Source: an uncultured Desulfovibrionaceae bacterium
GTDB taxonomy: Bacteria; Desulfobacterota; Desulfovibrionia; Desulfovibrionales; Desulfovibrionaceae
Reading direction: 5' to 3'
Length of the DNA stretch: 64,000 bases
Assembly: GCA_949741925.1 (NCBI GenBank)
Contig: CATJOY010000050.1
Coordinates: 1-64,000, forward strand
A program made the translations under genes and the position numbers. The notes under the pieces were generated by a model. It did not search any database. It was not told where the DNA came from and was given only the letters and a program-made list of their open reading frames with translations. Positions 43,843 to 53,265 of this stretch are shown here, piece after piece. How positions within the stretch are numbered: position 1 is the first letter of the stretch; each line of letters starts with the position of its first letter.

Positions 43843-46623
43843 ATGGCTACCTCTTTTGATCCCAAGCAGGATGCCCCGATCGGGGATACGGCAGCATTGT
43901 CTTTTACCGCCGATTCCGCCGGGAACGCCGGTAAAATGACCCCCATGTTCGTGCAATACATGGGCATAAAAAAACAATATCCTGATGCCCTGCTCTTTTA
44001 CCGCATGGGCGACTTTTACGAACTTTTTTTCAGCGATGCCGTCACTGCCTCCCGCGAACTGCAAATAACCCTCACCTCCCGCAATCCCGGGGCTGATAAG
44101 CCGGTCCCTATGTGCGGCGTGCCCCATCACGCGGCCAAAAGCTACATCGCCCAACTTACGGAAAAAGGCTATAAGGTGGCCATCTGCGAACAGATGGAAG
44201 ATCCCAAAAGCGTCAAAGGGTTGGTCAAACGGGCGGTGATCCATGTCCATACCCCGGGCACCTGCCTTGACGAGCTTTCTCTGGACGCCAAAAGCCATAG
44301 TTTCCTTGGCGCCTATATCTGGGATGCAGCTAAGGGGAACGGCGCTTTTGCCTGGCTGGATTATTCCACCGGCGAATGGTCCGGGTTGTTCAGTAAACGC
44401 GAGAACGAACTCTGGCAATGGATTCAGAAGCTCTCCCCACGCGAACTCCTGGTGCCGGACGTGCCCCCGGAAGAACTGCACATGCCCAAGGGCATTGAGT
44501 TAGCCGGAGTCTTCCAGGTTCGGGTTCCCGGGCGTTCCTTTTTCAATTTGACGGCAGCCACGGAAAAAATTTTGAAGGCCCAAGGCGTGGCTGCTCTGGA
44601 TGCCCTTGGGCTGGCGGATAAGGAAAGCCTGACCCGGGCCTGTGGCGCACTGCTGACATATCTTCAGCAAACCCAAAAGCAGGATGTGGGCCACCTTGCC
44701 CCCTTTGCTCCCCTGAACCTGGGGCAACACCTGATCATTGACGAGGTCAGCGAGAGAAACCTGGAGCTTTTCCGCCGTCTGGATGGGAGCAAAGGTTCCG
44801 GTACCCTCTTCCATACCCTGGATGAAACAATGACGCCTATGGGCGGACGCCTTCTCCAGGAACGTCTCCGCCATCCTTGGCGGGATCTGAAGACCATTGT
44901 CAAAACGCAAGAGGCAGTTGATTTTTTTGTCAAGCACGATGATGTGCGTCAACGCCTACGGGAAAGCCTGGATACGGTCTATGACTTGGAACGCCTCTCG
45001 ACGCGCATCAGTCTGAACAGGGCCAACCCTAAAGATTTTGTTGGATTGCGTGATGGCCTCGCCGGCCTTGCCCTGGTTCGTGAAGCCCTTTCAGGAAGCT
45101 ACACCCGGGGGCGCTACGCCACGGCGGATGAATACTCGGGCCAGGCCCTCCCGCCGCCCGTTCTCGACCTTTTGAACCGATGGGACCCTCTGGAAGACCA
45201 GGTTGCCCTCCTGGCCAAATCCATAGTGGATGCTCCGCCGCCGCTTATCACTGAAGGCGGTCTTTTCAAGCCGGGATACAATGCCGAGCTGGATGAATTG
45301 CTGGATCTGGTCGAGCACGGCGAACAAAAACTTCAAGCGTTACTTGAAAAAGAGCAGGCGGCTACAGGCATTGCCCGGATGCGCCTCGGTTTTAACAAGG
45401 TTTTCGGGTATTTTTTTGAAATATCCAGAAGCCAAACCACCAATCTTCCCGAGCGTTTTATCCGCCGTCAGACGTTGGCCAACGCCGAACGCCTGGTTAC
45501 TCCGGAATTGCGCGAGTTAGAGGAAAAACTCCTCTCCGCCTCGGAACAATGGAAAAAGCTCGAATATACTCTTTTCCAAAACTTGCGCGAAGCCATCGCC
45601 GAGAGTCGGGAACGCATCATGTTTATGGCCTCCCTTGTGGCGGCGCTGGATTATTGGCAAAGCCTTGCGGAAATCGCCCGTAATGGGGAATGGACCCGCC
45701 CCGAGCTGCATGACGGGCTCGCCATGCTGATTCGCAATGGACGCCATCCCGTGGTTGAGGCGGCGCAGGGCAAGGCTTCCTTTGTTCCCAACGATCTGCG
45801 CATGGATGACGACAGGCATCTCCTGTTGATCACTGGCCCCAACATGGCCGGAAAATCTACCGTGCTCCGGCAGACCGCCATCCTCTGCATCCTGGCGCAA
45901 ATGGGTTCGTTTGTTCCTGCCTCGGCGGCCCGTATCGGCCTGGTAGACCGTTTGTTTTCTCGGGTGGGCGCTTCGGATAATCTCTCGCGCGGTCAAAGCA
46001 CATTTATGGTAGAAATGATGGAGACAGCCCGCATCCTGCGCCAGGCTACCTCCAAAAGTTTAGTCATTCTGGATGAAATCGGAAGGGGTACCAGCACCTT
46101 TGACGGCATGGCCATTGCCTGGTCGGTAGTCGAAGATCTGGCCAAACGCGCCAAAGGCAGCATCCGCACACTCTTTGCCACCCATTACCACGAGTTAACC
46201 TCGCTGGAGGGCTGTATTCCGGGGGTGTGCAACATGAATATCGCCGTGGCCGAGTCCGGCGGGGAAATCATCTTTTTACGCAGACTTGTGCCGGGGCCGG
46301 CAGATAAAAGTTATGGCATCGAAGTTGCCCGGCTGGCGGGAGTTCCGCCCTTAGTGGTGCAACGCGCCCGGCAGATTCTTGAGGCGCTGGAAAAAAACCG
46401 TGGCCCCAAAGCAGCCAGAATTGAAACCCTAGCAATGCGTCAGCTTTTACCCGGCCTGCTCGTGGAGGAGACTCCCCCTGTGCAGGAAGAGGTAAAACAA
46501 CCGGAAAAAGAACATCCTCTGCTGACCGCCTTAAAAGAACTCGATATCAACCATCTCAGCCCTGTGCAGGCAGCTCTGCGCCTCCAGGAATGGAAAACCC
46601 TTTGGGGAGGCGACGCTGTATGA
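43843..46623 (+). CDS. mutS: DNA mismatch repair protein MutS
   Basis: 926 residues from ATG 43843. The mismatch-binding Phe-x-Glu is in YRMGDFYELFFSDA. Walker A is ITGPNMAGKSTVLRQ, Walker B LVILDEIGRGTSTFDG, and the ATPase ends with ATHYHELTSLE. It binds mismatches and recruits MutL. The N-terminus is about 40 residues longer than E. coli MutS. Only 2 bases separate it from lapB and its start has a poor ribosome site, so translation probably depends on coupling. Confidence 0.96.
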   Translation: MATSFDPKQDAPIGDTAALSFTADSAGNAGKMTPMFVQYMGIKKQYPDALLFYRMGDFYELFFSDAVTASRELQITLTSRNPGADKPVPMCGVPHHAAKSYIAQLTEKGYKVAICEQMEDPKSVKGLVKRAVIHVHTPGTCLDELSLDAKSHSFLGAYIWDAAKGNGAFAWLDYSTGEWSGLFSKRENELWQWIQKLSPRELLVPDVPPEELHMPKGIELAGVFQVRVPGRSFFNLTAATEKILKAQGVAALDALGLADKESLTRACGALLTYLQQTQKQDVGHLAPFAPLNLGQHLIIDEVSERNLELFRRLDGSKGSGTLFHTLDETMTPMGGRLLQERLRHPWRDLKTIVKTQEAVDFFVKHDDVRQRLRESLDTVYDLERLSTRISLNRANPKDFVGLRDGLAGLALVREALSGSYTRGRYATADEYSGQALPPPVLDLLNRWDPLEDQVALLAKSIVDAPPPLITEGGLFKPGYNAELDELLDLVEHGEQKLQALLEKEQAATGIARMRLGFNKVFGYFFEISRSQTTNLPERFIRRQTLANAERLVTPELRELEEKLLSASEQWKKLEYTLFQNLREAIAESRERIMFMASLVAALDYWQSLAEIARNGEWTRPELHDGLAMLIRNGRHPVVEAAQGKASFVPNDLRMDDDRHLLLITGPNMAGKSTVLRQTAILCILAQMGSFVPASAARIGLVDRLFSRVGASDNLSRGQSTFMVEMMETARILRQATSKSLVILDEIGRGTSTFDGMAIAWSVVEDLAKRAKGSIRTLFATHYHELTSLEGCIPGVCNMNIAVAESGGEIIFLRRLVPGPADKSYGIEVARLAGVPPLVVQRARQILEALEKNRGPKAARIETLAMRQLLPGLLVEETPPVQEEVKQPEKEHPLLTALKELDINHLSPVQAALRLQEWKTLWGGDAV

Positions 46624-47078
46624 CCACAAGCCCGGATACCCGCCCCTTCCGTTGCGCGGCGCTCCTGCTTTCCATCGCGCTGATCCTGACAGCCTGCGGT
46701 AAAACCGGCCTTCCCCGCCCGCCTCAGGAAACGGATGCCTTTAGCTTTTCCTCTACTGGTCTTTCTGCAGCCGGGGAATGTTTGCTGGTACGCGGCGTGG
46801 TCCAAGGGGCCATCGATATGGTAGACAGCATACTCCTGGAACTGGCTCCGGTGGATGACGCCGGCAACTGCCCAACCTGCCCGTTCAACGCCAGGGAATG
46901 GTCGGAATTCCGGCTGGACCAGCTTACGCTTGACCCAACAAGCGGGGCCTTCAGTTTCACGTACTGTCCGACCTCTCCCACGAATATCTACCGTTGGCGT
47001 CTGGTCGGCCGGAATGTCCATTCCAGCTTGCCCTACGTCGTGACCACTCCTGCCATTGCCGTGCTGCCCGCTCAGTAA
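46620..47078 (+). CDS. Small lipoprotein with two CxxC-like cysteines
   Basis: 152 residues from ATG 46620, overlapping the mutS stop as ATGA. The signal peptide ends ILTAC (Cys26), followed by GKTGLPRPP, the short motif typical of LptM-like small lipoproteins. The body has a NCPTCPFN cysteine pair and SPTNIYRWRLVGRN. The function is not known. Confidence 0.75.
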   Translation: MTTSPDTRPFRCAALLLSIALILTACGKTGLPRPPQETDAFSFSSTGLSAAGECLLVRGVVQGAIDMVDSILLELAPVDDAGNCPTCPFNAREWSEFRLDQLTLDPTSGAFSFTYCPTSPTNIYRWRLVGRNVHSSLPYVVTTPAIAVLPAQ

Positions 47079-47103
47079 GAGGTCTATACTAAGCCAATCA
47101 CCC

Positions 47104-47127
47104 CCGCCCGCATAGCGGGTGGTTCTT
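47104..47127 (+). terminator. first terminator after the mutS operon
   Basis: Stem CCGCCCGC/GCGGGTGG (one G-T pair), ATA loop, then TTCTTTG. Confidence 0.65.
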
Positions 47128-47175
47128 TGTTTCAGGCGCTTCGCCCCCTCAATTGGCTCAAGCCTTAATAGAAAA

Positions 47176-47206
47176 AACCCGGTTGCAGATTGCAACCGGG
47201 TTCTTT
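47176..47206. terminator. second, bidirectional terminator
   Basis: Perfect 12-base-pair stem AACCCGGTTGCA/TGCAACCGGGTT with a GAT loop, A-run before and TTCTTT after. It can serve both the mutS operon and lptG. Confidence 0.88.
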
Positions 47207-47475
47207 ACAGTATCTTGTCCCGTTATGGCGATTTCTCAAGGTTCCCCCCGGGCTTTGCAGGTGGTGAGGAGAGCGCCGCTGACTAGAGGGGACATCCTGA
47301 TTGGCTTCATGTATTGAACAGCTTCCTAAGGGGAACAAAAACCACGCTAAAGCGGCGCTCCTCAAGCAAGAAACAATGAAAAGGATCTCTAGCGGTTCCC
47401 CCTGCTCTCAAGCTTTGTTTCCTCTAAAGGAAGAGAGCGCGAAGCATAAGAATAGTTTGTGCCTGGCGCTCTGCT
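47207..47475. other. gene-free stretch before the lptG end
   Basis: I see no gene. It is the 3' flank shared by convergent transcription units. Confidence 0.5.
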
Positions 47476-48561
47476 TCAGGCTCCGGAACGAGGCTTTCGA
47501 GTTTTGTAAAATATGGCCGCCAGTCCCAAGCCGACAAAGGCCGCATCAGCGAACCATCCGGCCACAACCGGGGCGATAAGCCCCTTTTCCCCCATCGTGT
47601 TAAAGATCATGTTGACGGCGAAAAAGAGGAAGGTCACCAACAGCCCCACTCCCACCGCGGCGTAAATATTGGCCGTCCAAAGAACTACGGCAAGGGCCAA
47701 AAGCCCCATGGCAATGAGTGAGGCGGCGTAGGCCAGCTTGGCATGCAGCGCGGTGCGCAGTCCCTCCACATTGGAGCCTGAAGCCTCGAGGCTACGGATA
47801 CTCTCCCCCAGCCTCCAGACCGGCAGCGAAGCCAAGTTGGCGCCGGGATCTATGGCTGTAAAGGCGGAAAGATCCTGATGCAGGACAATGGACATCTCCG
47901 GCACTCTCTCATAGCTGAAATGTTCCGGAGCAATAATGACCACATTGTGCAGAACCCAGGAGCCCTGGGTAATTGTAAAGCTTTCTGCGCGAACAATGCG
48001 TTCCAAGTTCGTGCCGTTGTCAGTCAGGCGGTAGGCCAAAAAATCTTTGCCCTTGCCGGTTTCCGGATAGGCCAATCCCAGGTGAACAACCTCCGAGCCA
48101 TCGGTAAACCAGAGGCCCGTAAGCTCCACCTCGCCGACTTCCTTGCCGCGAACGTCTTCTTTCCATATCCGCCCGGCCAGCCTATCCCCCTGCACGCCCA
48201 AGGCCTGAGAGAAAGCAAGCTGGGCCAGAGCCCAAACCAACCCATAGACCAAAATAAAGCGGACAAAAACCGCAGGGCTTACGCCCCCGGCCTGCAAGGC
48301 AGTAATTTCCCGGGATTTCGTCATCAGGCTGAGCTGGACGATACAGGCGATCAGAAAGACGGCGGGCAGAATCTGCGATATAATGAGCGGCGTCTTGACC
48401 AGATAATACCAGAGGATGATGCTGCCGTTCACACCGGCATCAAGAAACTGGTCCAAGCGGTCAAAAAGATCGGTCAGCAGGTAGATGCCCGTACCGATAA
48501 GCAAAATACTGCACAGCAGAAACAGATTGTTATAAATGAGGTAACGGGTCAGGAGCTTCAC
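47476..48561 (-). CDS. lptG: LptG, LPS export permease
   Basis: 361 residues: six membrane helices (three before about 110, three after about 270) and a large periplasmic beta-jellyroll between, the YjgP/YjgQ layout. KSREITALQAGGVSPAVFVRF is the conserved cytoplasmic coupling loop. With LptF and LptB it extracts lipopolysaccharide from the inner membrane. The start overlaps the lptF stop (ATGA). E. coli also has lptF-lptG in this order. Confidence 0.9.
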   Translation of the reverse strand: MKLLTRYLIYNNLFLLCSILLIGTGIYLLTDLFDRLDQFLDAGVNGSIILWYYLVKTPLIISQILPAVFLIACIVQLSLMTKSREITALQAGGVSPAVFVRFILVYGLVWALAQLAFSQALGVQGDRLAGRIWKEDVRGKEVGEVELTGLWFTDGSEVVHLGLAYPETGKGKDFLAYRLTDNGTNLERIVRAESFTITQGSWVLHNVVIIAPEHFSYERVPEMSIVLHQDLSAFTAIDPGANLASLPVWRLGESIRSLEASGSNVEGLRTALHAKLAYAASLIAMGLLALAVVLWTANIYAAVGVGLLVTFLFFAVNMIFNTMGEKGLIAPVVAGWFADAAFVGLGLAAIFYKTRKPRSGA

Positions 48562-49766
48562 GAGGCATCCTCCTCCCGGTGTTCTGTGGCCTCAATTTTC
48601 CGTCTATAGAACGGCAGGCGCATCAGCAAGCCGCGCCAGGTGGGAGTTCGTTCATGAACCGCCAGATACAGACCGATCAGCCCCAGGACCAAAAAGAGCA
48701 GATTCGGAACCCATAAACTGATCCAGGCCGGAATTCTTCCGGATTCGCCGATGGAGATTCCAAGGGAAAAAACACTGTAGTAGGCCAAAAACATGATCAG
48801 CGAGAGCACAACGCCCATTTGGCGGCGCACGCCCTCAAAGGCGCTGGCCAGAGGCACGGCAAAAATACCCAGGACAATACAGGCCAGGGGCAGCGCCCAA
48901 CGTTTATGCAGCTCAACATCCACCTTGGCCTGAAAGCGCTCACTTGGGCCGTTGCGCTCCCGGTAATAGCGTACAAGATCATCCCAACTCATTTCTTTGG
49001 GCCTGACGTCTCCAAGATCTATATTCTTGAAGAGGGAGGCGAGATCCAGCCGGACTATGTATTCATCAAAATCAAGGATGCCGAATTGCTGCCCGTCCGC
49101 CCTGTAGATGTGCCCGTTCTGCAGGCGGAAAACGAGGCTGGCTGTGGCGTTATCTGTGGTGATCGAGCCGCTGGGAGCTAAAATAGTGATGCGGTTTTGG
49201 CGATCTCGGGTTCGATCCTCGAAAATAACCTGGCGCATTTCTCCGGTCTGTGGATCGACCTGCCGGGCAAACAACGTCAGCCCGAAAATATCTTGGTTAA
49301 AAACGCCCGGCTGGATGACGATTCGGGCCCGCTTATTGGCAATATCAAGGATAGTCGTTCTGAATTCGTTCATCCCCCAGGAAAGGCCGTAGAGGGAGAT
49401 AACGGTGTTCAAAAGCGCGCAGAGCAGGCAAAAAAGCAGCGGCGCGGGCAAAAGCTGATACAGACTGATGCCGCCGGCCCGCAGAGCCACCATTTCCCTA
49501 TCGGTGGAAAGGCGCAAAAAGGTCAAAAAAACGCTGAGCATGCAGGAAAGAGGCACAATGATCAGCATGAAAAAGGGGGTCAAATAAACAAACAGGGAGA
49601 TGGCGTCCAGAAAGCCTATTTCCAGGCCGAAAAAAAGATCACTCAACTGCACGCCGCGCCCGATAAGGATCAGCGTCAACAGAGAAACGAGGCAGAGCAA
49701 AAAGGTCTGGGCCAAGTCCCGGGCAAGGGAACGCTGGATCAACGTCACGTGGAAAAAGTTCACCAT
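48558..49766 (-). CDS. lptF: LptF, LPS export permease
   Basis: 402 residues, same family as LptG: SLFVYLTPFFMLIIVPLSCM then STDREMVALRAGGISLYQLL in the first helix bundle, a periplasmic domain (about 125-290), and three C-terminal helices with FEGVRRQMGVVLSLIMFLAY. It pairs with LptG. A basic tail extends into the cytoplasm. Its neighbour upstream, 24 bases away, is a 65-residue protein. Confidence 0.9.
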   Translation of the reverse strand: MVNFFHVTLIQRSLARDLAQTFLLCLVSLLTLILIGRGVQLSDLFFGLEIGFLDAISLFVYLTPFFMLIIVPLSCMLSVFLTFLRLSTDREMVALRAGGISLYQLLPAPLLFCLLCALLNTVISLYGLSWGMNEFRTTILDIANKRARIVIQPGVFNQDIFGLTLFARQVDPQTGEMRQVIFEDRTRDRQNRITILAPSGSITTDNATASLVFRLQNGHIYRADGQQFGILDFDEYIVRLDLASLFKNIDLGDVRPKEMSWDDLVRYYRERNGPSERFQAKVDVELHKRWALPLACIVLGIFAVPLASAFEGVRRQMGVVLSLIMFLAYYSVFSLGISIGESGRIPAWISLWVPNLLFLVLGLIGLYLAVHERTPTWRGLLMRLPFYRRKIEATEHREEDAS

Positions 49767-49790
49767 AGAGTAACCGGCCGCAAGGCCGTT

Positions 49791-49988
49791 TTATCTTGTG
49801 CCGACGCGTTCGGCCGCGTCTCTAAAAAAATCCGCCAGCATGGCGCTTTCCTTAGGACTCAAATTATAGCGCATACCGGCTTCGTCAAGCAACGATTCCA
49901 CAGGCCTGTCAGGATGCGAGGCCAATTCTGCGCGCAGCCATTCCGCTGCGCGGCGGACAAGTTCACTTTGAGGGATAATTGTTGACAT
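49791..49988 (-). CDS. Small helical protein of unknown function
   Basis: 65 residues with a clear AAGGAGCAGC site before ATG 49988. All-helical and charged, with LVRRAAEWLRAELAS and LSPKESAMLADFFRDAAERV. It is probably the first gene of the lptF-lptG transcript. I recognise no family. Confidence 0.65.
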   Translation of the reverse strand: MSTIIPQSELVRRAAEWLRAELASHPDRPVESLLDEAGMRYNLSPKESAMLADFFRDAAERVGTR

Positions 49989-50152
49989 GCTGCTCCTTGC
50001 GTTACGGAGGGCTTCTGGCCGCGTTTGCGCAAGGATTCTCTACACCATGCGTCGGGCACTGGCAATACAGGAATAAAAAACTCTTGCCAAGATTACAGGA
50101 CTTCGGTAAGAAATGCCTCTTCGCGGTGAGGCGCACATTTCACCGTGGGCCC

Positions 50153-50229
50153 GGCAGGGTAGCTCAGTTGGTTAGAGCGCGCGGTTCATACCCGCGTTGT
50201 CGGGGGTTCAAGTCCCTCCCCTGCTACCA
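50153..50229 (+). tRNA. tRNA-Met (CAT anticodon)
   Basis: A full cloverleaf of 77 bases: acceptor GGCAGGG with CCCTGCT (first pair G-T), D arm GCTC/GAGC, anticodon stem CGCGG/CCGCG around TTCATAC (anticodon CAT), T arm around TTCAAGT, and encoded CCA. The first pair and anticodon stem argue against initiator tRNA. An Ile2 tRNA, whose C34 is modified to lysidine, cannot be wholly excluded. Confidence 0.93.
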
Positions 50230-50240
50230 AATTTTACCTA

Positions 50241-50275
50241 TCCCAAGGTTGTTAGCAACCTTGGGATTTTTTTTT
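50241..50275 (+). terminator. terminator after tRNA-Met
   Basis: Perfect 11-base-pair stem TCCCAAGGTTG/CAACCTTGGGA, TTAG loop and nine T residues. Confidence 0.96.
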
Positions 50276-50753
50276 CCTCGAGGTTCCCAAACTGTTTTTG
50301 CATACATTTCCGTGACCAAGCCGCCTTTTCCCCCGCAGTATCAGCTGAAAAACCGGCCGGGAAATCTCCCCCGTTATTCTTGTTGAAAAAGCATTGACTC
50401 CAGCGTGAGCCGGTGTCAGAAAATCCCCCTCAGACCGCTGAAGGTTGCTTGATCAAGCCGGTCTTCCCCGGTATAGCGATCCGTCATAGGGTATCGCGGG
50501 AGCGGCGCACGGTTCTTTTTTCAGCTTCCGGAGTTCTTTGAGTCGCCTGAATTCCCCGGAAGGCAGCTGGCGGCTGGAACAACCAGACCGGCTGCGCCGG
50601 AGTTCCGGCGGCCCCCTCCCTGAGCGCCCTTAGCGAAAAAATTTCAGGTCTGCGGGATTAGGCCCCACTCCCTCTTGTGGGTCATAATGAGGCGAACTAA
50701 AACGGCATTTCTCCACGTCCATAGCGAACGGCAGGGCCGTTCAAGGGGGTATC
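50276..50753. other. gene-free leader region before the second M20 gene
   Basis: No gene seen. Several GC-rich inverted segments (around 50540-50620) may fold, but I recognise no riboswitch. AAGGGGG lies just before the ATG at 50754. Confidence 0.45.
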
Positions 50754-51932
50754 ATGAAAAATTTCAGGGAAGAGGCTCAGGCTCTTGGTGAAGAGATCAT
50801 CGCCATGCGCCGGGCGTTGCATGAACATCCGGAAATTTCCTCTCAAGAAACCTGGACTACGGAATTCATTGCGCAAGAATTGCGCCGCCTGGGCCTTACC
50901 GTTCTGCCCTGGCAAGGAGAAACCGGCGTTGTCGCGCTGCTGCACGGCAAAAAGGAAGGGCCCTGCATAGCCCTGCGGGCGGATATCGACGCGCTGCCTG
51001 TGCAAGAAAAGACCGGCCTGCCCTACGCTTCTAAAATTCCCGGGGTGATGCATGCCTGTGGTCACGACGCGCACACCGCTTCGCTTCTTGGCGCTGCAAG
51101 AATCCTGGCGGAAAACAGGGATTCCCTTAACGGCACGGTCAAATTTATTTTTCAGCCTGCCGAGGAAGTCTCCACCGGCGCGGCAAGCATGATCTCTTTG
51201 GGCGTTCTGGAAAACCCCACGGTGGAATTTATTTACGGCCAACATAACCAGCCGGAGGCCCCCACGGGCACACTGCTTCTTTCGTCCGGGCCGATTATGG
51301 CGTGTATGGGGCTGACCAAGATCACCGTGCGCGGCAGGGGAGGACATGGCGGCATTCCCCACGAGACCCGAGACCCGGTGGTAGCTGCGGCGGCAATCAT
51401 TATGTCTTTGCAAACCATTATCAGCCGGGAAACAGACCCGTTCCAACCCGTAGTCATCACCACCGGGAGCATACACGCGGGCACGGCCGGAAACGTTATT
51501 CCCGATTCCGTGGAAATGCAGGGAACCATACGCACCTTTGATCTCCGGCTGTTTGACGAACTGGAAGACCGCATGCGCCGGATTATCACGGATACCGCGC
51601 ATGCCTATCGCTGCGAAGCGGAATTCACCTATGTTAAAAGCGCTCCCTATGTCTACAACCCGGAAGACCTGACCGAATGGCTTACAAGCGGGCCCTTGGC
51701 CAAAGTTTTCGGGCCGCAGAACATCAAACCGCTCCGCCCTAAACCCGGCGCTGAAGACTTTGCCCATTATCAGGCAAAGGTGCCCGGAGTCTTTGCCTGG
51801 TATGGTTCCGGCAATGAGACCATCAACCTGCCGTGGCATAACCCCGGCTTTACCGTGGATGAAAGCTCCCTTATCCTGGCCGCTGCCGCTTACGCCCAGG
51901 TAGCCCATGACTGGCTGGAAAAAAACGGCTGA
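50754..51932 (+). CDS. M20-family amidohydrolase, second copy
   Basis: 392 residues. Metal and catalytic motifs: LRADIDALPVQEKTGLPYAS, HACGHDAHTASLLGAA, FQPAEEVSTGAASM, and IHAGTAGNVIPDSVEMQGT. It belongs to the same hippuricase/IAA-amidohydrolase branch as the gene at 33243 but has clearly diverged, so it is not a recent duplicate. The substrate is unknown. It is monocistronic, followed by a terminator. Confidence 0.9.
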   Translation: MKNFREEAQALGEEIIAMRRALHEHPEISSQETWTTEFIAQELRRLGLTVLPWQGETGVVALLHGKKEGPCIALRADIDALPVQEKTGLPYASKIPGVMHACGHDAHTASLLGAARILAENRDSLNGTVKFIFQPAEEVSTGAASMISLGVLENPTVEFIYGQHNQPEAPTGTLLLSSGPIMACMGLTKITVRGRGGHGGIPHETRDPVVAAAAIIMSLQTIISRETDPFQPVVITTGSIHAGTAGNVIPDSVEMQGTIRTFDLRLFDELEDRMRRIITDTAHAYRCEAEFTYVKSAPYVYNPEDLTEWLTSGPLAKVFGPQNIKPLRPKPGAEDFAHYQAKVPGVFAWYGSGNETINLPWHNPGFTVDESSLILAAAAYAQVAHDWLEKNG

Positions 51933-51968
51933 TCGGCCTCTACTGCAGAGTTGAAATAACGCTATAGC

Positions 51969-51996
51969 AACGGCCGGGCGAGTCTGCCCGGCCGTT
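51969..51996 (+). terminator. terminator after the second M20 gene
   Basis: Perfect 11-base-pair stem AACGGCCGGGC/GCCCGGCCGTT. A short T-run follows. Confidence 0.8.
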
Positions 51997-52421
51997 TACA
52001 AAGGGAATATTTTCTGGTGTTTTCCCCCTCCGCGCTCGATGGGCCGATGCCTCCGGCAGCATGGAGACAAGCCGCGCCAGAGCAACGGCGGCGAAGTTAC
52101 CACGATCCTTCATGATTCTAAAAACTCTCTAGACTGCCATTGCGTATTGCCTGGCGCTTTCTTTCCCTACCAGGGCACCCTAAAAAAACTCTAAAAAATT
52201 TTATGGGGGTTCACTGCCGAGGAAAAGATATTCTTTTTCTTGGACTGTTTCTCTATATATTGCGCCCGCGCCACGACAAAGGGTTTCCCCTAATCAAAGA
52301 AGGTGAAAAAAAACGGAAGCAGGTCTATTGGGTATACTCTCATGCGCGTTTTTTCCGGCTGATTCCGCCAGGGGAAAAAAGGCTGGGCAACAAAATATGG
52401 TGGAAGCCGACCACTAAAAGG
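51997..52421. other. gene-free stretch upstream of a sigma-54 promoter
   Basis: A 103-codon frame from TTG 52140 has no ribosome site or family, so I do not call it. The stretch is a natural place for enhancer-binding sites upstream of the -24/-12 promoter. Confidence 0.4.
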
Positions 52422-52438
52422 TTGGCACTAAACTTGCT
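52422..52438 (+). promoter_or_regulatory. sigma-54 (-24/-12) promoter
   Basis: TTGGCACTAAACTTGCT has the GG and GC dinucleotides exactly 10 bases apart, matching TGGCAC-N5-TTGCW. It lies about 56 bases before the GTG start of the next gene. Confidence 0.75.
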
Positions 52439-52493
52439 GTTTTCCCTCTAGACAAAGGAAAGGGAAAATTTTGCAGATGCCAAGGAGAGCCCA

Positions 52494-53081
52494 GTGAGCA
52501 TACCAACCATCAACGAACGACCGGCGCGATTGCTTGGGTACGCGGATGATGTGGGCTCAGAACTCCAGATCGGCGACCCCGCCGCGAGCGCGCCAAGCAG
52601 CCTTTCACAATTGACTGACGCCGCAAGCCTTTCGGCTCTTGTTCCCAGGCTTCAGGCTGCCTTAGCGGAAATTGCCGGGCCCGGCGGCAATGTTCTTGAT
52701 TCCCTAAGCCGCAATGTGGAGAGCCTCCAGGACGGTTTTCTTGAAACACTCTACGGCGCGCTCTCCGAGGCCGGTATTAACCTGAATGAAAAGCTGACCT
52801 TGCGCGCGGGGGCGGCCAGCGCCCTGTGTGTTGTAGGCGAGCATCCCCAAAAGGAATTAATCGAAGAAGAACTCCGCCAGCACCCGGAACTTTCGGCCGC
52901 ATTCGCTGAAATAGCCTCACAATCCGAGCTGTTGCGGGATATAACCAATATCGGCAAAGTCATGAGCCGCCAGAGCGGAGCCGAACAGTACGCCGGAATG
53001 GCCGATCATGCCGGAACATCCGTTTATCAGATGAGTCTCAAAGGAGATATGAGCCACTTCTATTTTGGCCGTCGGGCTTGA
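52494..53081 (+). CDS. Uncharacterised soluble protein behind a sigma-54 promoter
   Basis: 195 residues from GTG 52494, with CCAAGGAGAGCCCA upstream. No signal peptide or membrane helix. It is mostly helical and acidic, with LSQLTDAASLSALVPRLQAA and LRQHPELSAAFAEIASQSEL. I recognise no family. The -24/-12 promoter suggests control by RpoN and an enhancer-binding activator, as for motility, nitrogen or stress genes. Confidence 0.75.
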   Translation: MSIPTINERPARLLGYADDVGSELQIGDPAASAPSSLSQLTDAASLSALVPRLQAALAEIAGPGGNVLDSLSRNVESLQDGFLETLYGALSEAGINLNEKLTLRAGAASALCVVGEHPQKELIEEELRQHPELSAAFAEIASQSELLRDITNIGKVMSRQSGAEQYAGMADHAGTSVYQMSLKGDMSHFYFGRRA

Positions 53082-53229
53082 GGCTTGGCCGGGTAGCTTC
53101 CCCCGCTCTCTCCTGCCTTGTCCCGGGAGAGATCCTTATTCCCCTGCCCTTTACCGTTTGCTTGTGCGCTTTGCAGTTTTTTCCTCATGCTCCGTTTCTT
53201 CTTCTTGCTTTTCTGGAAATATGTTGTAA

Positions 53230-53258
53230 TTATAAATGGAGTTTCGGCGTATTACAAT
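53230..53258 (+). promoter_or_regulatory. candidate ssrA promoter
   Basis: -10 TACAAT at 53253-53258, 7 bases before the mature tmRNA 5' end, with a weak -35 TTATAA at 53230-53235 (17-base spacer). Confidence 0.5.
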
Positions 53259-53265
53259 CTTCGTT

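Noticed and set aside
52140-52451. 103-codon frame upstream of the sigma-54 promoter
   Set aside because: TTG start without a site; it runs through the promoter and is very basic, as expected of chance frames.
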